Positions 52,838-60,787 of a DNA stretch of 64,000 bases are shown piece by piece. The DNA comes from Novosphingobium umbonatum (GTDB lineage Bacteria; Pseudomonadota; Alphaproteobacteria; Sphingomonadales; Sphingomonadaceae). The stretch spans positions 248,001 to 312,000 of the forward strand of contig NZ_SACO01000002.1 of NCBI RefSeq assembly GCF_004005905.1. The letters are read 5' to 3'. Under the pieces are notes generated by a model. That model was not told the origin of the DNA. It did no database searches and saw nothing but the letters and a program-made list of their open reading frames with translations. The position numbers and the translations under genes are program-made. Within the stretch, counting starts at the first letter, position 1. Each line of letters begins with the position of its first letter.

Positions 52838-53348
52838 TTCGGGCATAGGGGTTTGCGGTCCTACGGATTCGCCCCCCCTATGGATTCGCTCTAGGTAGCC
52901 TCCGGCGCCCCGCGCCACGCAGGTTAACCTTTTAGACGAATTACGGGCATTTACATGGTTAAAGCCGTCGAGCTTCTCGGCGGCTTTTTCTATGCCCGAA
53001 AGCGAGGGAAAATGGAGCTTTTCGCAAACCTAGGAAATCCCGCGATTCGCATGGGGCTGAATTTATAAATACCTGTTTTTATTGATATTTTTTGCAAATG
53101 GCGGATTTCTGCGACCCTCTGGTGTCAAGCCAATTATTTCAAAATTTTTGCAGATAACGCCCTTGCCCCACCCCTCCATCACCCATAAAACGAACCTGTC
53201 AGCAGCGCCCGAGCGGCCCGCCTGACTTCACAGCACAGTCTGTTTTTTCTTGAGTGGTCCTGCCGCACCCCTGTGCGGCGGGCGGGGGTAAGTTTTCGCT
53301 GGGGGTTTCCCCTCGGCGCAAACGCGTATGCAATGCGGGAGCAAGTGA
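52838..53348. promoter_or_regulatory. rpsT-dnaA spacer with an AT-rich island
   Basis: Contains the terminator at 52961-52989, then an AT-rich patch of about 110 bp (53050-53155: TTTATAAATACCTGTTTTTATTG... and CAATTATTTCAAAATTTTTG), conspicuous in this GC-rich window, then GC-rich sequence to the dnaA start. It probably carries the dnaA promoter and might be an unwinding element. No perfect DnaA box was found in it. Confidence 0.45.
52961..52989 (+). terminator. Intrinsic terminator downstream of rpsT
   Basis: AAAGCCG-TCGAG-CTT-CTCGG-CGGCTTTTT: long stem ending in T5. It lies 124 bp after the rpsT stop codon, leaving room for a 3' leader of unknown purpose. Confidence 0.8.
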
Positions 53349-54893
53349 GTGACGGGAACCACGTGGGGCGGACGACGCGCAGAAGCAGCGCCGGCCAAGG
53401 GTAAAGCTGCGCAAGCTTTGCCTGCCGACGATCAGGAAGCGCTCGATCTCGCCGCAGATTGGGCCGACATCTGCCAGGGCCTGAAAAAGGATCTGGGCCA
53501 ACAGCTGTTCAACCAATGGATTCGCCCGATCCAGCTGGGTGCCTATAACAAGGACACCGGCACGCTCGACCTCTATCTGCCCACCGAATTTTCTGCCAAT
53601 TGGGTGTCGGACCGTTTCGCCGACCGCCTGTCGCTGGCGTGGAAAATCGCCCGCGACATGCGCCATGTGCGAATCAGCGCCCAGCCCGGCCGCCGCGCCA
53701 TGCCCGACCTGCGCCTGGCCCGCAGCGCGCCCAGCATCAGCCCCGCCGCCCCCGCTTTGGGCGCCCTGTCGAATGACAGCGATGCGCCCGCGCCCGCCCG
53801 CGCCCCCCGTGCGCCCGCCAGCCGTTCGATGCCGACCACCACGGTGGCCACCGACACGCTGGCGCTGGCCTCGATCGGTCTGGACCCCAGCCTGACCTTC
53901 ACCAGCTTTGTCACCGGCACCTCCAACGTGCTGGCCTTTAACGCCGCCCAGCGCATGGGCGCGCTCGAAGCGCCGCAATTCTCGCCGCTCTATCTCAAGG
54001 CCGCCACGGGGCAAGGCAAGACCCATCTGATGCATGCCATCGGCCATGCCTTCATGGCCGCCCATCCCAACGCCCGCATCTTCTATTGCAGCGCCGAACG
54101 CTTCATGGTCGAATTCGTGCAGGCCCTGCGCCAGAACCAGATGATCGAGTTCAAATCGCGCCTGCGCGGCTTTGACCTGCTGCTGGTCGACGATATCCAG
54201 TTCATCATCGGCAAGGCTTCGGCGCAGGAAGAACTGCTCTACACGATCGACGCCCTGCTGGCCGAAGGCAAGCGTCTGGTGTTCGCCGCCGACCGCAGCC
54301 CGCAAGCTCTGGACGGCGTCGAACAGCGCCTCCTCTCGCGCCTGTCGATGGGTCTGGTGGCCGATATCCAGCCCGCCGACATCGACCTGCGCCGCGCCGT
54401 GCTCAACCACCGCCTCGCCCGCTTTGCCTCGGTGCAAGTGCCCGCCGATGTGATCGAATTCCTCGCCCGCACCATCAACCGCAACGTGCGCGAATTGGTC
54501 GGCGGCCTCAACAAGCTGATCGCCTATGCCCAGCTCACCGGCCAGCCGGTCAGCCTTGCCCTTGCCGAAGACCAGTTGACCGACATCCTCTCGGCCAACC
54601 GCAAGCGCATCACCATCGACGAGATTCAGCGCACCGTCTGCCAATTCTACCGCGTAGACCGCACCGAAATGTCCTCCAAGCGCCGCGCCCGCGCCGTGGT
54701 GCGCCCGCGTCAGGTGGCCATGTATCTCTCCAAGGTGCTGACCCCGCGCTCCTACCCCGAAATCGGCCGCAAATTCGGCGGGCGCGATCATTCCACCGTC
54801 ATCCACGCCGTGCGCCTGATCGAAGACCTGCGCACCCGCGACGCCGACATCGACGGCGATGTGCGTTCGCTGTTGCGCCAGCTGGAAAGCTAA
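53349..54893 (+). CDS. dnaA: Chromosomal replication initiator DnaA
   Basis: A 514-residue AAA+ initiator. N-terminal DnaB-interaction domain (DWADICQGLKKDLGQQLFNQWIRPIQL), Ala/Pro-rich linker (domain II, about 115-165), Walker A GQGKTHLMHA, Walker B LLLVDDIQF, and the C-terminal duplex-binding domain with RPRQVAMYLSK and GGRDHSTVIHAV. The start is GTG at 53349, with GCGGGAGC upstream; an N-terminal 30-residue extension rich in Ala and Arg precedes domain I. A perfect DnaA box lies 80 bp after the stop. Confidence 0.95.
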   Translation: MTGTTWGGRRAEAAPAKGKAAQALPADDQEALDLAADWADICQGLKKDLGQQLFNQWIRPIQLGAYNKDTGTLDLYLPTEFSANWVSDRFADRLSLAWKIARDMRHVRISAQPGRRAMPDLRLARSAPSISPAAPALGALSNDSDAPAPARAPRAPASRSMPTTTVATDTLALASIGLDPSLTFTSFVTGTSNVLAFNAAQRMGALEAPQFSPLYLKAATGQGKTHLMHAIGHAFMAAHPNARIFYCSAERFMVEFVQALRQNQMIEFKSRLRGFDLLLVDDIQFIIGKASAQEELLYTIDALLAEGKRLVFAADRSPQALDGVEQRLLSRLSMGLVADIQPADIDLRRAVLNHRLARFASVQVPADVIEFLARTINRNVRELVGGLNKLIAYAQLTGQPVSLALAEDQLTDILSANRKRITIDEIQRTVCQFYRVDRTEMSSKRRARAVVRPRQVAMYLSKVLTPRSYPEIGRKFGGRDHSTVIHAVRLIEDLRTRDADIDGDVRSLLRQLES

Positions 54894-54922
54894 GCGCAAA
54901 ACTCCGGTAAAACCTGTTTACG

Positions 54923-54960
54923 GGCGGTGCATAGAGCTTCTCAAAAGCCTGTGCACCGCC
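54923..54960 (+). terminator. Stem-loop after dnaA
   Basis: GGCGGTGCA and TGCACCGCC arms separated by 20 bases, 30 bp after the dnaA stop codon. No T run. Confidence 0.5.
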
Positions 54961-54972
54961 TGTTGGCATGCC

Positions 54973-54981
54973 TGTGGATAA
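54973..54981 (-). promoter_or_regulatory. Perfect DnaA box
   Basis: TGTGGATAA, the reverse complement of TTATCCACA. Surrounded by several CCTGTG-starting near-copies at 54949, 55009 and 55029. It may titrate DnaA or be part of the origin. Confidence 0.5.
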
Positions 54982-55072
54982 GCTGTTGATGCAGGGTGGG
55001 TAGCCCTGTGCATCACCGGTGGGGAAGCCTGTGGGTTCGCAGGGGATGGGCTGTGGGCGGGGTGTTTACAAG

Positions 55073-55210
55073 TGCCTCCGGCGGGAGGTCTTTATGCCTC
55101 CGGCGGGCAAAGGGCGGGGGCCCTTTGCAATCCCTTTACTCTGTAAGGCTTCGTCCGATACGTAGCGCTATCACTGATTTGAAAGCCGCTGCGCGGCGGG
55201 TCTGACTGAC
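55073..55210 (+). repeat. Paired hairpin repeat, left copy L6 (cargo type)
   Basis: Doubled box, stem GCAAAGGGC-GGGG-GCCCTTTGC (55107-55128), AATCCCTTTACT, TCGTCCGATA, TTTGAAA and inner hairpin GCCGC-TGC-GCGGC (55185-55197). Partner R6, 870 bp away. Confidence 0.85.
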
Positions 55211-55213
55211 AAA

Positions 55214-55648
55214 TCAGTGCGGATGGTCATCCACATTTTTGATGGCTTCCCACCAGATATGCCCTGTAGCCGCTCCTGCGATCGCCCCAAATATGCTCAA
55301 AACATAAACCCCAGGCGCATGGAGAATCACCGCTCCTGCAACGGGAATAACCGAGCCGAGGGCAATTCCTGCACCACGATAGGCATCCCCGCTTTCCAGC
55401 CCTCGCATTCGCAAGAAAAGCGTAAGCGGAAGGCCGAAAATCAAACTTGTTGCAAGAACTATAGGAAACGAAATCATCAACGGCAGGAACGCAAACCAGA
55501 GCATTCCCCGCAGATTGCCATCTCCATGCCCGCCATCGAGTGCTACTGCTATGGCCGAAACAAAAGTCACCATCAAAAAAGGCGCACAACCAATCACAGC
55601 TCCGCACAACACGGATTTGGCAAAGGCTTTTATCATATCAGCCATCAA
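55214..55648 (-). CDS. Small four-helix membrane protein, cassette cargo
   Basis: A 144-residue protein with four hydrophobic segments (about 10-37, 48-78, 90-110, 112-132) and short charged loops, the last ending KNVDDHPH. No family recognised. Two adjacent ATGs are possible starts. Lower GC than neighbours. It is the only supported gene between repeats L6 and R6, next to dnaA, with its 3' end adjoining the inner end of L6, exactly as in the 35723 cassette. Confidence 0.55.
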   Translation of the reverse strand: MMADMIKAFAKSVLCGAVIGCAPFLMVTFVSAIAVALDGGHGDGNLRGMLWFAFLPLMISFPIVLATSLIFGLPLTLFLRMRGLESGDAYRGAGIALGSVIPVAGAVILHAPGVYVLSIFGAIAGAATGHIWWEAIKNVDDHPH

Positions 55649-56080
55649 TCACAGTAATGCAACGCAAACAACTTAATTTTTGATCACTCAACTTCCCCCT
55701 TTCCTACACCAAACCAAATCGGTTAATCCTGCACCTATCCACGCTCAACCGGACAGCTGCGGGGCGGTGTGGTGTTTTCAGGCCGGTGTTTGGATGAGCG
55801 GGAAAGCGCGGATTGTGTTTGAAGCCGTGAACCCACGCAGACCAAGCGCCAACGGGCTGGGGTATGGGCGATAAGCCTATCGAGAAAAGCGGGATTTGCG
55901 AGACCTACCGCTTTTTGGCCACCAGTCCTCAGGTTCGAGTCGGGCTGTGAAGCAATGCGGCTACCCGACCCTTCGCACGTGCACGCGGCCCTTCGCGCCA
56001 CCCGTATGGGCGCCTCAAACACCGGCCTGATATCCCATCCGCCCCCAGCGGAGTCCCCACCGCGCCAACCCGCCGCGCGA
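55649..56080. other. Unassigned interval inside the L6/R6 pair
   Basis: About 430 bp with no convincing gene. It contains a stem AAAAGCGG...CCGCTTTT followed by T (55885-55916), a terminator-like structure with no gene upstream. A small RNA ending there is conceivable, but I cannot support a promoter. Confidence 0.4.
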
Positions 56081-56129
56081 CCCATTAACGGGATTGCCAA
56101 GGGACGAGTCCCTTGGCCCGCCGGAGGCA
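56081..56129 (-). repeat. Paired hairpin repeat, right copy R6
   Basis: CCCATTAACGGGATT, stem GCCAAGGGAC-GA-GTCCCTTGGC (56096-56117), CCGCCGGAGGC. Unlike most right copies it lies 46 bp upstream of a gene start rather than at a gene end. Confidence 0.85.
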
Positions 56130-56174
56130 CATCAAACCCTTGCCCCAACCGCCCCCCTCTCCTATCTCTCCCCC

Positions 56175-56966
56175 ATGACCTCAGGCATGACCCCAGACCG
56201 CCTCTCCCGCTTCGCCCGCCATATTGTCCTGCCCGAAGTGGGCGGCGTGGGGCAGATGGCGCTGGCGGGGGCGCATGTGGTGGTGATCGGCTGCGGCGGG
56301 ATTGGCAGTCCGGCGATCCAATATCTGGCGGCGGCGGGTGTGGGTCGCCTGACGCTGATCGACGATGATCGGGTGGAGGCCAGCAACCTACAACGCCAGA
56401 CGATCTTTACCGAGGCCGACATCGGCCAGAGCAAAGCCCAAGCCGCCGCCGATTGGGTGCAACGCTTTGACCCCGCGATAGACGTCACCGCGCATCAAAC
56501 CCGCATCTGCGCAGAAAACGCTCAGGCGCTGCTAAAAGACGCAACAATCATCCTCGACGGCTGCGACAATTTCGCCACCCGCCTTGCCGTGTCCGACGCT
56601 GCGGTGGCGGCGCAAATCCCGCTCACCACAGCGGCGGTAGGCCGCTTTCAGGGGCAGGTCGCCAATTTCGCCGGCCACCTTGATCAACACGCCTGCTACC
56701 GCTGCTTTGTCGGCGATGCCTTTGACGCCACCGACTGCGACACTTGCGCCGCCGATGGGGTGCTGGGCGCCTTTGTCGGCATGGTGGGCACGATGGCGGC
56801 GCAATCGGCGATCCGCATCATCCTCCACGCGGCAGGTGCCCCCGGCCCGCTGGCCGATCCGCAATGGGGGCGGCTGCATCTGATCGACGGACTGGCGCCT
56901 TCGCTGCGCACGATCACCATTCCCGCCGATCCGGCCTGCGCCGCGCAACCCTCTTCAGGCGCTTAA
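56175..56966 (+). CDS. ThiF/MoeB/HesA family adenylyltransferase
   Basis: A 263-residue E1-like protein that adenylates the C-terminus of a ubiquitin-like sulfur carrier such as MoaD or ThiS. RFARHIVLPEVGGVGQ, the ATP-binding VVIGCGGIGSPAIQYLAAAGVG, DDDRVEASNLQRQ, DGCDNFATR, and two Cys pairs CYRC and CDTC that would bind zinc. No rhodanese domain. The ATG at 56175 leaves repeat R6 outside the gene. Its end overlaps the convergent chemoreceptor gene by 12 bp. Confidence 0.88.
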   Translation: MTSGMTPDRLSRFARHIVLPEVGGVGQMALAGAHVVVIGCGGIGSPAIQYLAAAGVGRLTLIDDDRVEASNLQRQTIFTEADIGQSKAQAAADWVQRFDPAIDVTAHQTRICAENAQALLKDATIILDGCDNFATRLAVSDAAVAAQIPLTTAAVGRFQGQVANFAGHLDQHACYRCFVGDAFDATDCDTCAADGVLGAFVGMVGTMAAQSAIRIILHAAGAPGPLADPQWGRLHLIDGLAPSLRTITIPADPACAAQPSSGA

Positions 56967-58781
56967 CGCCAGCCTCACCTTGTCCGCCACCGTGCCGCCG
57001 CGCAGGGTCTGGCGGCGGTTCTGCTGGCCGCCCACTTCAGGCCGCGTGTCAACATTGCGGGTGCGGAACGAACTGACAAGCTTGGACAGGGCCGTGGCCT
57101 CGTCGGACATGTCGCGGGTGGCGGCGCTAGTCTGCTCGACCATGGCCGCATTCTGCTGGGTCACGCGGTCGATCTCGTTCACCGTGTGATTGACCTGCAC
57201 GATATTGCCCGCCTGCATTTCCACGCTGCTGGCAATTTCGGACACCACGCCATTGATGTCGCCAATCCGCGCCAGAATACCGCCCAGCAAGTCGCCCGTA
57301 TCCTTCACCAATTGCACGCCGCCCGCCACCTGATCGACCGAAGTGTTGATCAGCGTCTTGATATCCTTGGCCGCATCGGCGCTGCGCTGGGCGAGGCCTC
57401 GCACTTCATTGGCCACCACGGCAAAGCCCTTGCCCGCATCGCCCGCCCGCGCCGCTTCTACACCAGCGTTGAGCGCCAGCAGGTTGGTCTGGAAAGCGAT
57501 CCCGTCGATCACCGCGATGATCTGGCTGATCTCCTGCGCGCTGCTTTCAATCGCGGTCATCGCCTGCACCGCACGGGTGACAACATCGCCGCCTTGCGTC
57601 GCCTGTTCATAGGTCTGGCCCATTTGCACCCGCATGTCGCCGGTGCGGGCGGCAATGCGCTTCACCCCGTCGGTCACCTGACGCAGCGCGGCGGTGGTTT
57701 CCTCCAGACTGGCGGCCTGCTCGGCGTTGCGCTGGGCCAGATCGTCGGCGGCGGTGCGGATCTCGCCAATCGTGGCCATCAGGCTGCTGGTGCCCACGCG
57801 CACCGTGCCCAAGGCCTGCGCCAAAGCGCGGATCGCATCGTTGAAATTGGCGCGCAGCGTTTCATATTGCGGCGGAAATGGCGCCTCGATCCGGTATTCC
57901 AGATCCTTGGCGGCCATCTTGTCCAATCCAGAGGACAGGGCCTCCACGATCTGCCGCTGCTCGGCCATATCGCGGGCGGAGGCCTCCTGTGCGCGATGGG
58001 TCACGCCAATCTTGATCGCGTCCAAAGCATGGGCGATCTCGCCCACCTCATCGGTCAAATCCCGCCCCGGTACGTGGCGATCCAGATCTCCGCCCGCCAT
58101 ATCCTGCATCGCCCCCGCCAGATTGGACAAGGGCCGCGTCACGCGGTGGCGCATCAGCCAGATGGTGAAAATCGCGGTCAGCGCCGTCAAGGCGCAGAGA
58201 AAGGCCGATTGCTCGATCGCGCGGGTGATCGTCTGGTGGTTGCGGGCCACCAGTTCATCGCCCGCTTTCTGGTTATATTCCAGCTCTGCCGTCGCCGCCT
58301 TCTGCAATTCAGGCCCCAGCGGCGACAATTCCTTTTCGTATTTTTCCATGGCGAGCGCGTGGTTTACCGGGGCCAATTGGCGCACCTGTGCCGATATCTG
58401 CTTCCAATGCTCCCATTGAGCGCAAAGTTTGTCATAAATCGCCTGTTCTTCGGCATCCGACAGCAGCGGCTTATAGGCGATCAGCTTTTGGTCGATCTCG
58501 GCCATCTGGTCATTCATTTTCTTGGCATTGGCCCGCTGGCCCTCCTCGCTCAGATCGAGCAGGCCCTTGACCGAGCTGATCCGCACCGCAATCATCGCGC
58601 CACGAATATTGGCGATCTGCGCGATGCTGGGCATAGTATTCCTGCCTAATTCCTGCGCACTGGCATCGGCCTCGATCGCCGATTGGATGGGAACGAGTCC
58701 CGCCGCAATGCCCGACACAGACAGCAAAACAATTGCCCCAAAGGAAATTGTTCCGATCTTCACCCCACCAAGGAAAGCCAT
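56955..58781 (-). CDS. Methyl-accepting chemotaxis protein
   Basis: A 608-residue transmembrane chemoreceptor. First helix 10-33, a four-helix-bundle-type periplasmic domain (about 40-190), second helix (about 194-211), HAMP domain (212-265), signalling domain with the hairpin tip IIAVIDGIAFQTNLLALNAGVEAARAG and methylation helices. No C-terminal pentapeptide tether. No ligand motif allows naming its signal. No che genes lie nearby. Start at the ATG 58781, with an upstream AAGGGCAG site. Confidence 0.93.
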   Translation of the reverse strand: MAFLGGVKIGTISFGAIVLLSVSGIAAGLVPIQSAIEADASAQELGRNTMPSIAQIANIRGAMIAVRISSVKGLLDLSEEGQRANAKKMNDQMAEIDQKLIAYKPLLSDAEEQAIYDKLCAQWEHWKQISAQVRQLAPVNHALAMEKYEKELSPLGPELQKAATAELEYNQKAGDELVARNHQTITRAIEQSAFLCALTALTAIFTIWLMRHRVTRPLSNLAGAMQDMAGGDLDRHVPGRDLTDEVGEIAHALDAIKIGVTHRAQEASARDMAEQRQIVEALSSGLDKMAAKDLEYRIEAPFPPQYETLRANFNDAIRALAQALGTVRVGTSSLMATIGEIRTAADDLAQRNAEQAASLEETTAALRQVTDGVKRIAARTGDMRVQMGQTYEQATQGGDVVTRAVQAMTAIESSAQEISQIIAVIDGIAFQTNLLALNAGVEAARAGDAGKGFAVVANEVRGLAQRSADAAKDIKTLINTSVDQVAGGVQLVKDTGDLLGGILARIGDINGVVSEIASSVEMQAGNIVQVNHTVNEIDRVTQQNAAMVEQTSAATRDMSDEATALSKLVSSFRTRNVDTRPEVGGQQNRRQTLRGGTVADKVRLALSA

Positions 58782-58974
58782 ACAAACTGCCCTTCACAAT
58801 TCTTTTCTATTCGTGGGATGAAATAGAACACAGGCGGATAAATTATGCCGCAATGCGAAATTACGCAAAAACAACCATGAGGTTTTGTAGGAAAGCGACA
58901 TGGCGCCCGCCGCGCCCACTCCCTTGCAACACGGGCCGCTCTGCCGCATGAGCGGGCCAAATGGAGGCATCAGC

Positions 58975-59706
58975 ATGAGCAGCAGAATCGGCATTATCGG
59001 CAGCGCAGGACGCATGGGCCGCGCCCTTTCCGAAGCGGTGGTGGCCGCAGGGCAGGAACTGGCCGGCGGGATCGACCGTGGCGAAGACCCGACCGCACTG
59101 GCGACCAAATCACAGGTTTTGATCGACTTTTCCTCGCCCTCCGCGCTGGAGGCCAATCTGGATGCGGCCGTGGCGGCGGGCATCCCCATTCTGGTCGGCA
59201 CCACCGGCCTTGAAGAGCGCCACCACTGGCTGCTCGATCAGGCCTCGCAATCGATCCCCGTTCTGCAAACCGGCAACACCTCGCTGGGCGTCAATATGCT
59301 GTCCTTTCTGGTCGAGGAAGCCGCCAAGCGTCTGGGCGAGGATTGGGATATCGAGATCGTGGAAACCCATCACCGCATGAAGGTCGATGCCCCTTCGGGC
59401 ACGGCGCTGTTGCTGGGCCAAGCCGCCGCCAAGGGGCGCGAAGTGGCCTTGGCCGACGTATCGGTCAGCGGCCGCGATGGCATCACCGGTGCGCGCGAAT
59501 CGGGCACCATCGGCTTTGCCGCCCTGCGCGGCGGCAGCGTGGCGGGCGACCACACCGTCCATTTCCTCGCCGATAACGAGCGCCTCTCCTTCTCCCACCT
59601 CGCCGAAAACCGCGGCATCTTCGCCCGCGGCGCGGTCAAGGGTGCGCTGTGGCTGATCGGCAAGCCGGTTGGGCGTTACGGGATGCGGGAGGTGTTGGGG
59701 CTGTAA
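58975..59706 (+). CDS. dapB: 4-Hydroxy-tetrahydrodipicolinate reductase
   Basis: A 243-residue lysine/diaminopimelate pathway reductase. N-terminal GIIGSAGRMGRAL NAD(P) motif, VGTTGLEER, ETHHRMKVDAPSGTAL with the catalytic His and Lys, and RGGSVAGDHTVHF. The ATG at 58975 follows GGAGG; the frame to 58900 is not used. Repeat L7 starts 5 bp after the stop codon. dapE lies 3.5 kb downstream. Confidence 0.95.
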   Translation: MSSRIGIIGSAGRMGRALSEAVVAAGQELAGGIDRGEDPTALATKSQVLIDFSSPSALEANLDAAVAAGIPILVGTTGLEERHHWLLDQASQSIPVLQTGNTSLGVNMLSFLVEEAAKRLGEDWDIEIVETHHRMKVDAPSGTALLLGQAAAKGREVALADVSVSGRDGITGARESGTIGFAALRGGSVAGDHTVHFLADNERLSFSHLAENRGIFARGAVKGALWLIGKPVGRYGMREVLGL

Positions 59707-59710
59707 GATT

Positions 59711-59780
59711 TGCCTCCGGCGGGCGTTTTGGTGCCTCCGGCGGGCAAAGGGACTCGTCCCTTTGCAATCCCGATAATGGG
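59711..59780 (+). repeat. Paired hairpin repeat, left copy L7 (no cargo)
   Basis: Doubled box, stem GCAAAGGGAC-TC-GTCCCTTTGC (59744-59765), CAATCCCGATAATGGGTA. Partner R7. Between them lies a stem GCCTGCGGCGC...GCGCCGCAGGC (59825-59866). Confidence 0.85.
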
Positions 59781-59907
59781 TATCGCCTGCTAACTTGCGC
59801 ATGGCCGAAACCTCTAAAATTGAAAGCCTGCGGCGCTGGGTAGCGCTACTCCGCCGCGCCGCAGGCTATACATTCCTTTACGCTGCCCCGTGAGGCCAAA
59901 GCGCTAC

Positions 59908-59955
59908 CCCTTTATGGGATTGCAAAGGGCCCCCGCCCTTTGCCCGCCGGAGGCA
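59908..59955 (-). repeat. Paired hairpin repeat, right copy R7
   Basis: CCCTTTATGGGATT, stem GCAAAGGGC-CCCC-GCCCTTTGC (59922-59943), CCGCCGGAGGC, 38 bp before nth. Confidence 0.85.
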
Positions 59956-59992
59956 TCTTGCCGCCCCAACAGAACCACGCCATACCACCCCC

Positions 59993-60640
59993 ATGAACCG
60001 CGCCGCCATTTTCGAATTCTTCCGCCGCCTGGCCGAGAACAACCCCGACCCGCAGACCGAACTGGAATTTGGCAACACCTATCAATTGCTGGTGGCGGTA
60101 ACGCTGTCGGCGCAGGCGACCGATGTGGGGGTGAACAAGGCGACGCGGGCGCTGTTTGAGCGGGTCAAGACGCCGCAGGATATGCTCGATCTGGGCGAAG
60201 ATGGGCTAAAGGAGCATATCAAGACGATCGGCCTGTTCAATTCCAAGGCCAAGAATGTGATGGCCATGGCCGAGATATTGGTGCGCGACCACGGCGGGGA
60301 AGTGCCTGCCGACCGCGATGCTCTGACCGAGTTGCCGGGCGTGGGGCGCAAGACCGCCAATGTGGTGCTCAACTGCGCCTTTGGCATGGAGACCTTCGCG
60401 GTGGACACGCATATTTTCCGCGTGGCCAACCGCACGGGCATGGCCAAGGGCAAGACCCCGCTGGCGGTGGAAAAGGGGCTGGAGAAGAAAGTTCCCCAAC
60501 CCTTCCGCGTGGGGTCACACCATTGGATGATCCTGCATGGCCGCTACATCTGCAAGGCGCGAACGCCCGAATGCTGGCGCTGCGATGTGGTGGACCTTTG
60601 CGGGTTCAAGCAAAAGGTGCTGGAGAAGAAGAAAGGGTGA
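59993..60640 (+). CDS. nth: Endonuclease III
   Basis: A 215-residue DNA glycosylase/AP lyase for oxidised pyrimidines. LLVAVTLSAQATDVGVNK, the helix-hairpin-helix LPGVGRKTANVVL with the catalytic Lys, VDTHIFRVANRTG with the catalytic Asp, and the iron-sulfur ligands CKARTPECWRCDVVDLC at the C-terminus. Complete length. Solo repeat R8 follows. Confidence 0.95.
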   Translation: MNRAAIFEFFRRLAENNPDPQTELEFGNTYQLLVAVTLSAQATDVGVNKATRALFERVKTPQDMLDLGEDGLKEHIKTIGLFNSKAKNVMAMAEILVRDHGGEVPADRDALTELPGVGRKTANVVLNCAFGMETFAVDTHIFRVANRTGMAKGKTPLAVEKGLEKKVPQPFRVGSHHWMILHGRYICKARTPECWRCDVVDLCGFKQKVLEKKKG

Positions 60641-60674
60641 GCCCCCCATACTACCTTTAATGGTTGGCCCAAAA

Positions 60675-60777
60675 AGCGCCGCAGGCCTTCAAATCCCTAA
60701 AGCCAGATCTTTGAGGCCGAAGCGCAACCCATGAAAGGGATTGCCAAGGGACGAGTCCCTTGGCCCGCCGGAGGCAC
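60675..60777 (-). repeat. Solo paired-type hairpin repeat, right copy R8
   Basis: CCCATGAAAGGGATT, stem GCCAAGGGAC-GA-GTCCCTTGGC (60743-60764), box CCGCCGGAGGC, with an inner module (GCGCCGCAGGCCTTCAAA) on its left. It lies 10 bp from the symporter stop codon. No left partner is seen. Confidence 0.8.
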
Positions 60778-60787
60778 CTTCAAAACC

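Noticed and set aside
55925..55950. GGTTCGAGTC at 55935 looked like a tRNA T-loop
   Set aside because: The flanking bases do not form a T-arm stem, and no acceptor, D-arm or anticodon arm could be folded around it.
55735..56148. A minus-strand frame of 137 codons inside the L6/R6 pair
   Set aside because: It runs through repeat R6 and has no ribosome-binding site or recognised domain. Treated as non-coding.
512..60777. CRISPR array or integron attC sites as explanation for the repeats
   Set aside because: Copies are kilobases apart, inverted in pairs, lack spacers of uniform length, and no cas or integrase gene is present.
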